Assembly (NCBI GenBank): GCA_015520395.1
Contig: WAQG01000251.1
Location: 1-6,339 of the forward strand
Reading direction: 5' to 3'
DNA from: Candidatus Geoarchaeota archaeon
Lineage (GTDB): Archaea; Thermoproteota; Thermoprotei; Gearchaeales; WAQG01
DNA: 6,339 nt
Made by a program: the position numbers and the translations under genes
The notes under the pieces: generated by a model
Seen by the model: the letters and a program-made list of their open reading frames with translations, nothing else
What the model was told of the DNA's origin: nothing
Databases searched by the model: none
Shown: positions 1-5,069 of the stretch, one piece after another
How positions within the stretch are numbered: the stretch's first letter is position 1
Layout: each line of letters opens with the position of its first letter

Positions 1-33
1 GACTCTGGGATAATCGTGGGGGGTAGGGTCTGA
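1..33 (+). CDS. TldD-like metalloprotease subunit, C-terminal tail only (partial)
   Basis: Frame 1 reads DSGIIVGGRV and then TGA at 31-33. TldD proteins commonly end in a short beta strand with a VGG-type tail. The next gene is the TldE/PmbA partner, and its ATG shares one base with this stop (TGATG), the tight coupling expected of a tldD-tldE operon. Only ten residues are visible; the catalytic HExxxH region of TldD would lie upstream of the window. The call therefore rests mainly on context and is an inference. Confidence 0.6.
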   Translation, partial: DSGIIVGGRV

Positions 34-1364
34 TGAACCTCGAGAAGTACGTTAGGCTTGGCGAGAGACTTGGCCTAAGCGAAGTTGAGATAGCGGTAAA
101 ATCACAGGGCGAAGTTTCAGTTGAGGTTGAGATGGGGCGGCTTAAGGGGGCTTCTTCGGGCAGATTAGAGCATCTCGTCGTAAGGGGGCTTATCGGCAAG
201 AGGCTCGGCGTCTACCACTCTGACCGTGCGACCGAGGAGGAGCTCGAGAAGGCTGTGAAGATGGTGGTTAAGATAGCCCGCTCAAATCAGCCCGACGAGA
301 AGTGGACATCGCTCCCAGAGCCTCAGAGTTATGGCCCCCCGATCAGGTGGGAGAGGGGGCTTCTAGAGGAGCCCGCCGAGAGCTACGTGAAGTACATGGG
401 CGAGGCCTTCAAACTTGTCTCCGAGAGGGATCCAAGGGCCCTCATAGCCTTTGGGGGCTCAGGGAAGTCCTACCAGTTCATACGGGTGGTCAACTCTCAT
501 GGCGTCGACTACCAGGAGGATGATGGCGGCTCATACATTTTCCTAGGGCTTATAGGCATGGGCGGCGAAGCTCCAACCCCCATGATAATGGGGTTTAGCT
601 TCTCGCGAACCGTGGATCCAAATGTCGAGAAGGCCGTTAAGGAGGCCGTCTCCAAGCTCAGCCACGCATACAGGGTGCGTAGGGGTAGAACCGAGGTGGC
701 TAGCGTGATAATAGACCCCAGGCCCCTCGAAGAACTCCTCAGATTCACCTTGGTCCAGGCGATCCTCGGTGAGAACGTTGTCCGCAGCAAATCGCCGCTT
801 GCCGGGAAGCTGGGCGAGAAGGTAGCCTCGGAGGTTCTGACCGTGGTGGAGGAGCCCCACCTGCCTGAGGCGATGGCCTCTAGGAGGGGGGACGATGAGG
901 GGGTTGCGACGAGAAGGAAGCCTATAGTAGAGCGAGGCGTCCTCAGAACCTTCCTGTGGGACAGCTACTGGGCTGGGGTGAGGGGAGTTGAGCCAACCGG
1001 AAACGGCTTCAGGAACTGGGATGCAGGCTCGGTGTCGACAAGGCCGACAAACCTGGTGGTCAAGCCAGGTAAGAGGAGTCTTGAGGACATCATAGGCGAG
1101 GTAAAGCGGGGATACTACATCGTCGGGGTGCAGGGAGCCCACTCAAGCAACCCAGATACGGGGGACTTCTCAGTAGCCGCGAACCCAGCCTACCTTATAG
1201 AGGACGGCGAAATCAAGGGCTTCGCCCCCGGTGTGATGCTGGGCGGAAACATCTACAGGCTCCTAGCCAACATCGATGAGGTCGCAAGGGAGCCGCTCTA
1301 CGGATGGAACCTTGTCTCCCCCGCAATACTGTTCAGGGATGTCCCAATAGCCTCTAAGGGGTAG
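33..1364 (+). CDS. tldE: TldE/PmbA family protein (TldD partner subunit)
   Basis: A complete 443-residue protein, the usual size for PmbA/TldE. Family hallmarks are SPLAGKLGEKVAS at about 254-266, followed by a strand and the stretch EGVATRRKPIVERGVL (about 289-304), then the C-terminal SNPDTGDFSVAANPAYLIEDGEI (about 372-394) and a GGN motif near 404-406. In characterised TldD/TldE pairs the two subunits form a heterodimeric zinc protease: TldD carries HExxxH and TldE lacks it. No HExxxH is visible here, which agrees with TldE. The E. coli pair matures microcin B17 and degrades unfolded peptides; the archaeal substrate is unknown. The start is ATG at 33, sharing one base with the upstream TGA, behind a G-rich stretch (about 16-28) that could help initiation. 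Translational coupling to the upstream gene is likely. Its last 11 bases overlap the convergent tenA-like gene. Confidence 0.92.
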   Translation: MNLEKYVRLGERLGLSEVEIAVKSQGEVSVEVEMGRLKGASSGRLEHLVVRGLIGKRLGVYHSDRATEEELEKAVKMVVKIARSNQPDEKWTSLPEPQSYGPPIRWERGLLEEPAESYVKYMGEAFKLVSERDPRALIAFGGSGKSYQFIRVVNSHGVDYQEDDGGSYIFLGLIGMGGEAPTPMIMGFSFSRTVDPNVEKAVKEAVSKLSHAYRVRRGRTEVASVIIDPRPLEELLRFTLVQAILGENVVRSKSPLAGKLGEKVASEVLTVVEEPHLPEAMASRRGDDEGVATRRKPIVERGVLRTFLWDSYWAGVRGVEPTGNGFRNWDAGSVSTRPTNLVVKPGKRSLEDIIGEVKRGYYIVGVQGAHSSNPDTGDFSVAANPAYLIEDGEIKGFAPGVMLGGNIYRLLANIDEVAREPLYGWNLVSPAILFRDVPIASKG

Positions 1365-2013
1365 CGCCGCCCGCCCTGTAGACACCATCCCAAAACATCT
1401 TCTCATACGCCTGGATCAGCCTGGCAATCCTCCTCATATTTTTGGCACCTTCAGGCAGGTAGTCCTCAATGACGGCTAAAGCCTTTTCGACAAACCATTC
1501 GGGAACCTCGGCGAAGCCCTTCAGGAAGCCGAGCTTCCTAAGCCCATAGTTCCTCTCGAGCGCCTCTGCCAGGGCGCCGCAGTTTGCACCCCAGACTGGA
1601 AGGTTAACTATCATGGCGAATGCCTGCTCGCCGGGGGTCGCGTATAGGGCTAGCCAGGCCATGTAGTGCGTATAGGTGACGGCCTCAGGTATTACCTCCT
1701 CATCACTGATCCTATCCCAGTCTAGGCCTAACTCCTCGGCCATCTCCCTAAGATTCCCATATGCGGCCAGGTCGCCCTCCAAGAGAGTCTTAAAGAACTC
1801 TACCTCCTTATCGCTTCTAGCCCTCGAGAGCATGATCGAGATAGATGCAAGGTCGTGCCTAACTATGTAGTGCTGCTGAACCACGAAGCTCCTTATCTTA
1901 TGCCTGGGAAGGCTACCCTCACGGGCCTCCACTATAAACGGGTGGCCGAGTATCCCCTTGTTCAACGGGGCAAGTTCCCTCCAAACCTCCTCGAGAAAGC
2001 TCCTCGCCCTCAT
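1354..2013 (-). CDS. TenA/PqqC-like haem-oxygenase-fold protein, TenA active site not conserved
   Basis: 219 residues, matching the TenA/PqqC all-helical family. The opening GHPFIVEAREGSLP (about 23-36) matches the TenA HPF...G.L signature. QQHYIVRH (46-53), YTHYMAW (114-120), NLPVWGANCG (137-146) and AYEKMFWDGVY (202-212) fall at the expected places. Against B. subtilis TenA recalled from memory, the thiaminase residues Asp44, Tyr47 and catalytic Cys135 are replaced by Gln47, Ile50 and Val140; the C-terminal Glu is kept (Glu204, in YEKMFW). A Cys (145) lies five residues after the lost position. Canonical thiaminase II (aminopyrimidine hydrolase) activity is therefore doubtful. A PqqC/CADD-like oxygenase or a divergent TenA is possible, but a complete di-iron ligand set is not evident. 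The ATG at 2013 has no Shine-Dalgarno and an A-box about 30 nt upstream. No thiamin or PQQ genes are adjacent. Confidence 0.8.
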   Translation of the reverse strand: MRARSFLEEVWRELAPLNKGILGHPFIVEAREGSLPRHKIRSFVVQQHYIVRHDLASISIMLSRARSDKEVEFFKTLLEGDLAAYGNLREMAEELGLDWDRISDEEVIPEAVTYTHYMAWLALYATPGEQAFAMIVNLPVWGANCGALAEALERNYGLRKLGFLKGFAEVPEWFVEKALAVIEDYLPEGAKNMRRIARLIQAYEKMFWDGVYRAGGATP

Positions 2014-2040
2014 GGCAGGTTAACCTTAGGGTCTACCGGG

Positions 2041-2048
2041 ATAAAAAA
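2041..2048 (-). promoter_or_regulatory. Archaeal TATA box of the TenA-like gene
   Basis: The minus strand reads TTTTTTAT, centred about 31 nt upstream of the ATG at 2013. This predicts a transcript with little or no leader, consistent with the absence of a Shine-Dalgarno sequence. It shares the 81-base divergent spacer with the promoter of the ferritin-like gene. Confidence 0.55.
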
Positions 2049-2060
2049 TGGATGCATAAG

Positions 2061-2068
2061 TTTTTAGA
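2061..2068 (+). promoter_or_regulatory. Probable TATA box of the ferritin-like/SRPBCC operon
   Basis: TTTTTAGA is centred about 30 nt before the ATG at 2095, the same spacing as other promoters in this window. A second AT-rich run, TATATAAATT (2081-2090), is too close to the start codon to be the TATA box unless translation begins further in, and no in-frame ATG, GTG or TTG follows soon after. It more likely belongs to the initiator region. The gene has no Shine-Dalgarno and is probably leaderless. Confidence 0.5.
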
Positions 2069-2094
2069 CGTGCGAAACTCTATATAAATTAAAT

Positions 2095-2598
2095 ATGAAG
2101 GCTGGTGCGGTTCTGGCGTTTAACTCGCTCTTAGAGAAGAGAATAGCGGAGCTCTACAGGAGGCTTAGTGATGTTGTAAAAGATTCGACTGCTAAGGTCA
2201 TATTCAGGTTTATCGGGGCCGATTCTATGAAGCATAGTGAAGTTCTGAAAGCTCTGGCTGAGGAGCTTGGGTATTCAGATACGGAACTTAACGAGTTTGT
2301 AGGTGAATACAGGGATGAGCTTGTCCTTTTAGACCAGATAGGCGAGTCGATCACAAACATGGCTAACTCAGACGACATCGACATAAAAATACTGCTAGAG
2401 ACGCTGATGATGCTTGAAAGAGTTGAGCATCATACACGCGGTGTTGAGGAGCTCTTGAGGGAGTGTGGGAGGCTGGGCGATGAGACCTTTAACAAGGTTT
2501 GCAGGGCGTTGCTCTCAAGTATAAGGGATGATGAGGTTAGGCACTTCGAGCTTGTGCGCCTCATCAGAATATTCTATAGGGAGATGGGAGAGGAATGA
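2095..2598 (+). CDS. Ferritin-like (rubrerythrin-type four-helix) protein, function unknown
   Basis: 167 residues, almost entirely helical, in four segments typical of the ferritin-like superfamily. Helix 1 carries E14 and E19xY21, helix 2 has DSMKH (43-47), helix 3 has LERVEHH (107-113), and helix 4 has the clear ExxH motif DDEVRH (E147, H150). In rubrerythrin-like di-iron proteins helix 2 also carries ExxH. Here the Glu position is Ser44, with Asp43 next to it and H47 retained, so the metal site is altered or shifted. No C-terminal rubredoxin domain (CxxC pairs) is present; the only cysteines are C124 and C136. No signal peptide or membrane segment is seen. It is the first gene of a two-gene operon, with its TGA inside the ATGA start of the next gene. 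An iron-binding, oxidase or peroxide-related role is possible, as is a purely structural bundle. The fold is fairly secure; the function is not known. Confidence 0.7.
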   Translation: MKAGAVLAFNSLLEKRIAELYRRLSDVVKDSTAKVIFRFIGADSMKHSEVLKALAEELGYSDTELNEFVGEYRDELVLLDQIGESITNMANSDDIDIKILLETLMMLERVEHHTRGVEELLRECGRLGDETFNKVCRALLSSIRDDEVRHFELVRLIRIFYREMGEE

Positions 2599-3362
2599 AG
2601 AGGCATAGTGTAGAGTTTACTGTTTACGGGGTAGAGCCCGAGGACGTGTTGTCGGTTTTTATCAAAATAGAGGACTTCCTGGCTATGCTCCCATACCTCG
2701 TGGACTATGGGGTAAAGGATGGAAAACTCGCCGCCTCATTCAAGTTTCGCCGGTCGATCTTCATACATGAGGATGAATGCGTGGTTAAATTGGCTCGCAT
2801 GGACTCTACAGTCGAGATCGCGTTTAAATGCGGTAAAGGGCAGCTAAGAATAGTTACGGAGGCTTCAAAGATCCCCGAGGGCACCAAGGTTAGGCTTACG
2901 GTTGAGTACAGCGGGAAGAATGAATGGGTTGTTTCTGTATGCCTCGACGAAATGGCCCTGATAGCCAAGGACTACATAGTCGAGATGAGTGGCAGTAAGA
3001 TGCCGATATTAATGGAGATGGTGGACAAGCTTCCTAAGGATGATGTAGTCAAGGACGTGTTTAAGTCCGCATCACTCATACTCCGATCCAATCTCATTGG
3101 GAGCATAGAGTCGGATAAGACCGACACAATATACAACTTCGTCAACAAACTGAGGCCGTTTATGAAGAAATCAACATACATATCGATAAACCAGAAGAAC
3201 TCGGAGGAAGCGGAATTCGCATCACGCCTCCTCATGGAGGACGGGATAATAGTTGGCGCCTATGTGAAGTATCAGGATAAACAGCTAACCGGGCCGAAGG
3301 CCGTAGAGCTGCTTAAAAAGATAAGGGAAAATGCAACTATAAACCTTTGGGAGGTAAGGTAA
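2595..3362 (+). CDS. Two-domain protein: SRPBCC-like N-terminal half, possible PATAN/DUF4388-like C-terminal half
   Basis: 255 residues that I do not recognise as a named family. Residues 1-130 resemble the SRPBCC/START-like helix-grip fold: a first strand (HSVEFTVYG), an amphipathic helix with the VEPEDVLSVFIKIEDFLAMLP pattern, successive strands of alternating hydrophobicity, and a long helix ending near 130. Residues 135-165 look like a helical linker. The C-terminal part (about 180-255) has a strand, then LLMEDGIIVGAYV (212-224), then LTGPKAVELLKKI (231-243) and a last strand TINLWEV. This pattern (dG.ivgA...G..Av..ll....) recalls PATAN/DUF4388 or DUF2226 domains of regulatory proteins, but it is only a pattern match. 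The ATG overlaps the upstream TGA by four bases (ATGA), preceded by the purine-rich GGGAGAGG (2586-2593), so translation is coupled to the ferritin-like gene. No membrane segment or signal peptide is seen. SRPBCC domains bind hydrophobic ligands; any such role here is inference. Confidence 0.6.
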   Translation: MKRHSVEFTVYGVEPEDVLSVFIKIEDFLAMLPYLVDYGVKDGKLAASFKFRRSIFIHEDECVVKLARMDSTVEIAFKCGKGQLRIVTEASKIPEGTKVRLTVEYSGKNEWVVSVCLDEMALIAKDYIVEMSGSKMPILMEMVDKLPKDDVVKDVFKSASLILRSNLIGSIESDKTDTIYNFVNKLRPFMKKSTYISINQKNSEEAEFASRLLMEDGIIVGAYVKYQDKQLTGPKAVELLKKIRENATINLWEVR

Positions 3363-3380
3363 GGGCGCCCTAAAGGTCAA

Positions 3381-3389
3381 CTATTAATT
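3381..3389 (+). promoter_or_regulatory. Weak TATA-like box for the first C/D box sRNA
   Basis: CTATTAATT is centred about 25 nt before the predicted 5' end of the sRNA (around 3410) and 30 nt before its C box. The second sRNA has the same 30-nt TATA-to-C-box spacing. The match to the archaeal A-box is weaker than at the other promoters here, so processing from read-through of the upstream operon, which ends at 3362, is an alternative. Confidence 0.45.
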
Positions 3390-3409
3390 CCCCTTACACA
3401 TCTGTTTTC

Positions 3410-3470
3410 TAGCTGTGATGAGCTTCCACCTGGCTGATCGGTGTGACGAGATTTGCACGTCGCTGAGCTA
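3410..3470 (+). ncRNA. C/D box methylation-guide sRNA, likely targeting 23S rRNA (sRNA 1)
   Basis: A textbook archaeal C/D layout is visible: C box GTGATGA (3415-3421), 12-nt guide, D' CTGA (3434-3437), 5-nt spacer TCGGT, C' GTGACGA (3443-3449; one mismatch to RUGAUGA), 13-nt guide, D CTGA (3463-3466). A 4-bp terminal stem closes the kink-turn: TAGC (3410-3413) with GCTA (3467-3470). Such RNAs bind L7Ae, Nop5 and fibrillarin and direct 2'-O-methylation of the target nucleotide paired five positions upstream of D or D'. The D guide (3450-3462) predicts target CGACGUGCAAAUC with Gm at the fifth position. GACGUGCAAAUC is, from memory, a highly conserved archaeal/eukaryal large-subunit rRNA segment. 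The D' guide (3422-3433) predicts target CCAGGUGGAAGC. The RNA lies between the 3' ends of the SRPBCC-like gene and convergent serS, whose stop codon is 2 bases further on. Confidence 0.93.
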
Positions 3471-3472
3471 CC

Positions 3473-4834
3473 CTAACCCTTCTTGACCGGATGTATGTAG
3501 TCGGTCGGAGCTCTCTTGAAGACTTCGAGATAGGGCCTCAGAACCTTCGGAATCTCGACGACCCCATCCCTGTCCTGGTTGTTTTCAAGGATGGCTGTTA
3601 TGGTTCTAGTGGAGGCTATGGCGGTCGAGTTTAAGGTATGGACAAAGCCCCTCTCACCAGTTTTCCTCCTCTGAAACCTTATCCCAAGCCTGTAGCTCTG
3701 CCAGTCGGTCACATTGCTGCAGGACACCATCTCCCTATACCTGCCCTGAGCTGGCATCCAGGCCTCAAGATCATACTTCCTGGCAGCCACGGCCCCAAGC
3801 TCACCCGTACATATGTCGACGACCCTGTGGGGGAGGCCCAGCCCCCTCCAGAGCTCCTCAGCATTCCTTATCAGCCTCTCATGCCACTCCCAGGAGTCCT
3901 CCGGCAACGAGAACACGAACTGCTCAACCTTGTGGAACTGGTGAACCCTAAAGATACCCTTGGTATCCTTCCCATGGGCCCCAGCCTCCTTCCTAAAACA
4001 TGGGCTTATTCCGGCGTAGAGCAGTGGGAGCTCGTCGTCCCAGAGGGTCTCGCCCATATGGAGGGCCGCCAGTGGATGTTCGCTTGTGGCGATAAGATAG
4101 AGATCCTCGCCCTCGATCTTGTATATGGCATCCTTAAAGTCCTCCAGCGATGTTACCCCACTGTATGGCTTGCCCCTCATCATGTAGGGTGGTATAACCG
4201 CCCTGAACCCCTGCCTGGTCAAAAAGTCTAGGGCATACATCAGAAGCGCCATGTCGAGGTAGACCAGGTCGTCAAATATGTAGTAGAACCTTGAGCCAGC
4301 CACCTTCCCAGCCCTGAACGTGTCCCCCAGGCCCAGAACCTCAAGCATATCAGCGTGCCCCACGGGCCTCCAGTCTATAACCTCGTACTCAACGTCAAAG
4401 CCCTCGGTGGCCTTGAGGAAGGCGTCGAGATGACCCTCCCAAACCTTATGGCGTCCATAGTACCTCAACGGCCTATTGTCATCCTCATCAACCCCGACAG
4501 GAACATCCTCATGGACAACGTTCGGTATGCTTAGGAGGAGGCGCGTTCTCCTCTCCTCATACTCCCTGACCAGCCTTTCCATTCTCCTGATCTCCTCAAG
4601 CAGCTGCCTAGCCTCCTTTATCTTCGCCGCCCTCTCCGCCCCGCTCAGCTTTGCTATTTGTCTAGATATCTCATTGTGCCTACGCCTCAGTTCGTTAAGC
4701 TCGGTTATACCTTTCCTCCAAAGCCTATCAGCCTCAAGAGACTCATCTACAATAGACTCATCCAGCCCCCTACGCCTCTGGGACCACTTCAGCTTTTCGG
4801 GGTTGTTCCTGAGCAGATACAGGATGCTCCACAT
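3473..4834 (-). CDS. serS: Seryl-tRNA synthetase (class II, common type)
   Basis: A complete 453-residue cytosolic enzyme that charges tRNA-Ser with serine in an ATP-dependent reaction. The N-terminus MWSILYLLRNNPE is characteristic of serS and supports the ATG at 4834. Residues about 30-105 are a charged, heptad-like antiparallel coiled coil, the arm that grips the long variable loop of tRNA-Ser. Catalytic elements follow: TSEHPL (250-255, serine/ATP pocket), class II motif 2 with FRKEAGAHGKDTKGIFRVHQF (about 280-300), CSNVTDWQSYRLGIRF (372-387), and motif 3 with TLNSTAIASTRTITAILEN (400-418). This is the widespread bacterial/archaeal/eukaryal type, not the divergent methanogen type. The length is normal and no key element is missing. 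It has its own TATA box and no Shine-Dalgarno, and is transcribed alone. A C/D box sRNA gene lies on each side. Confidence 0.97.
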   Translation of the reverse strand: MWSILYLLRNNPEKLKWSQRRRGLDESIVDESLEADRLWRKGITELNELRRRHNEISRQIAKLSGAERAAKIKEARQLLEEIRRMERLVREYEERRTRLLLSIPNVVHEDVPVGVDEDDNRPLRYYGRHKVWEGHLDAFLKATEGFDVEYEVIDWRPVGHADMLEVLGLGDTFRAGKVAGSRFYYIFDDLVYLDMALLMYALDFLTRQGFRAVIPPYMMRGKPYSGVTSLEDFKDAIYKIEGEDLYLIATSEHPLAALHMGETLWDDELPLLYAGISPCFRKEAGAHGKDTKGIFRVHQFHKVEQFVFSLPEDSWEWHERLIRNAEELWRGLGLPHRVVDICTGELGAVAARKYDLEAWMPAQGRYREMVSCSNVTDWQSYRLGIRFQRRKTGERGFVHTLNSTAIASTRTITAILENNQDRDGVVEIPKVLRPYLEVFKRAPTDYIHPVKKG

Positions 4835-4862
4835 CTTGGCTAAGAAGATTAGAGATGAAAGT

Positions 4863-4870
4863 TATTTAAA
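4863..4870 (-). promoter_or_regulatory. TATA box of serS
   Basis: TTTAAATA on the minus strand is centred 32 nt upstream of the serS ATG (4834), predicting a start site about 5-7 nt before the codon. The sequence between box and ATG lacks a Shine-Dalgarno. The identical octamer appears on the + strand at 4965-4972 and drives the second sRNA in the opposite direction. Confidence 0.7.
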
Positions 4871-4964
4871 TGCAACTCCCAACGCAACCCCCCACCCAAG
4901 GGGCGTCTAGGAGAACCTCTGGAATCCTCGCCCTTCACTACCGCCACCCCATCGGGCTGAATAC

Positions 4965-4972
4965 TTTAAATA
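4965..4972 (+). promoter_or_regulatory. TATA box of the second C/D box sRNA
   Basis: TTTAAATA is a strong archaeal A-box centred about 30 nt upstream of the sRNA's C box, so transcription should start near 4990-4995, at the base of the predicted terminal stem. No open reading frame begins at that distance, so the RNA itself appears to be the product of this promoter. Confidence 0.7.
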
Positions 4973-4989
4973 CCCTGATTGAGACTGGG

Positions 4990-5061
4990 ACGTAATGGTG
5001 ATGAGCCGGGTTTCAGTCTGACCAGCCCTGGGATGAGGAGGAGTTACTCGGCTGAGGACGT
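4990..5061 (+). ncRNA. C/D box methylation-guide sRNA, likely targeting 23S rRNA (sRNA 2)
   Basis: Boxes appear in order: C GTGATGA (4998-5004), 13-nt interval, D' CTGA (5018-5021), a C' box, D CTGA (5052-5055). C' is either GGGATGA (5030-5036, 8-nt spacer to D' and 15-nt guide) or ATGAGGA (5033-5039, giving an exact 12-nt guide); each has one mismatch to RUGAUGA. ACGT at 4990-4993 can pair with ACGT at 5058-5061 as a short, imperfectly stacked terminal stem, so the ends are approximate. The D' guide predicts target ACUGAAACCCGGC (Am at position 5). The D guide predicts CCGAGUAACUCC (Gm at position 5). The box-proximal parts, ACUGAAAC and GAGUAAC, resemble two nearby conserved segments of large-subunit rRNA domain I as recalled (ACUGAAACAUCU and AGUAACGGCGAG). 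It has its own TATA box and ends about 9 bases from the stop codon of the convergent oxidoreductase gene. Confidence 0.88.
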
Positions 5062-5069
5062 GCTTTATG

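Noticed and set aside
31..37. TGATGA at the TldD/TldE junction, resembling a C box.
   Set aside because: It is the stop/start overlap of the two genes; no CTGA follows at guide spacing.
543..1142. A 199-codon open frame on the minus strand.
   Set aside because: It lies wholly within tldE, whose protein has clear family motifs. The antisense translation is rich in Pro, His and Arg with no recognisable domain.
1685..1706. C-box GTGATGA followed 11 bases later by CTGA on the minus strand, resembling the front half of a C/D sRNA.
   Set aside because: It lies inside the TenA-like coding region (encoding SDEE...), and no C' box, second D box or terminal stem follows. A chance match.
3362..3371. 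Perfect 10-base palindrome AGGGCGCCCT at the stop of the SRPBCC-like gene.
   Set aside because: It has no loop, so it cannot form a terminator hairpin, and no T-run follows directly. A nearby TTTTCT (3405-3410) could act as an archaeal terminator but is too short to call.
3638..4231. A 197-codon open frame on the plus strand.
   Set aside because: Antisense to the catalytic domain of serS, Pro-rich and without domain features; a shadow of high-GC coding DNA.
4873..4960. Possible extra RNA structure (CCCC...GGGG and AGG...CCT pairings) between the serS promoter and sRNA 2.
   Set aside because: The stems are only 3-4 bp, with no box motifs, kink-turn or conserved RNA signature.
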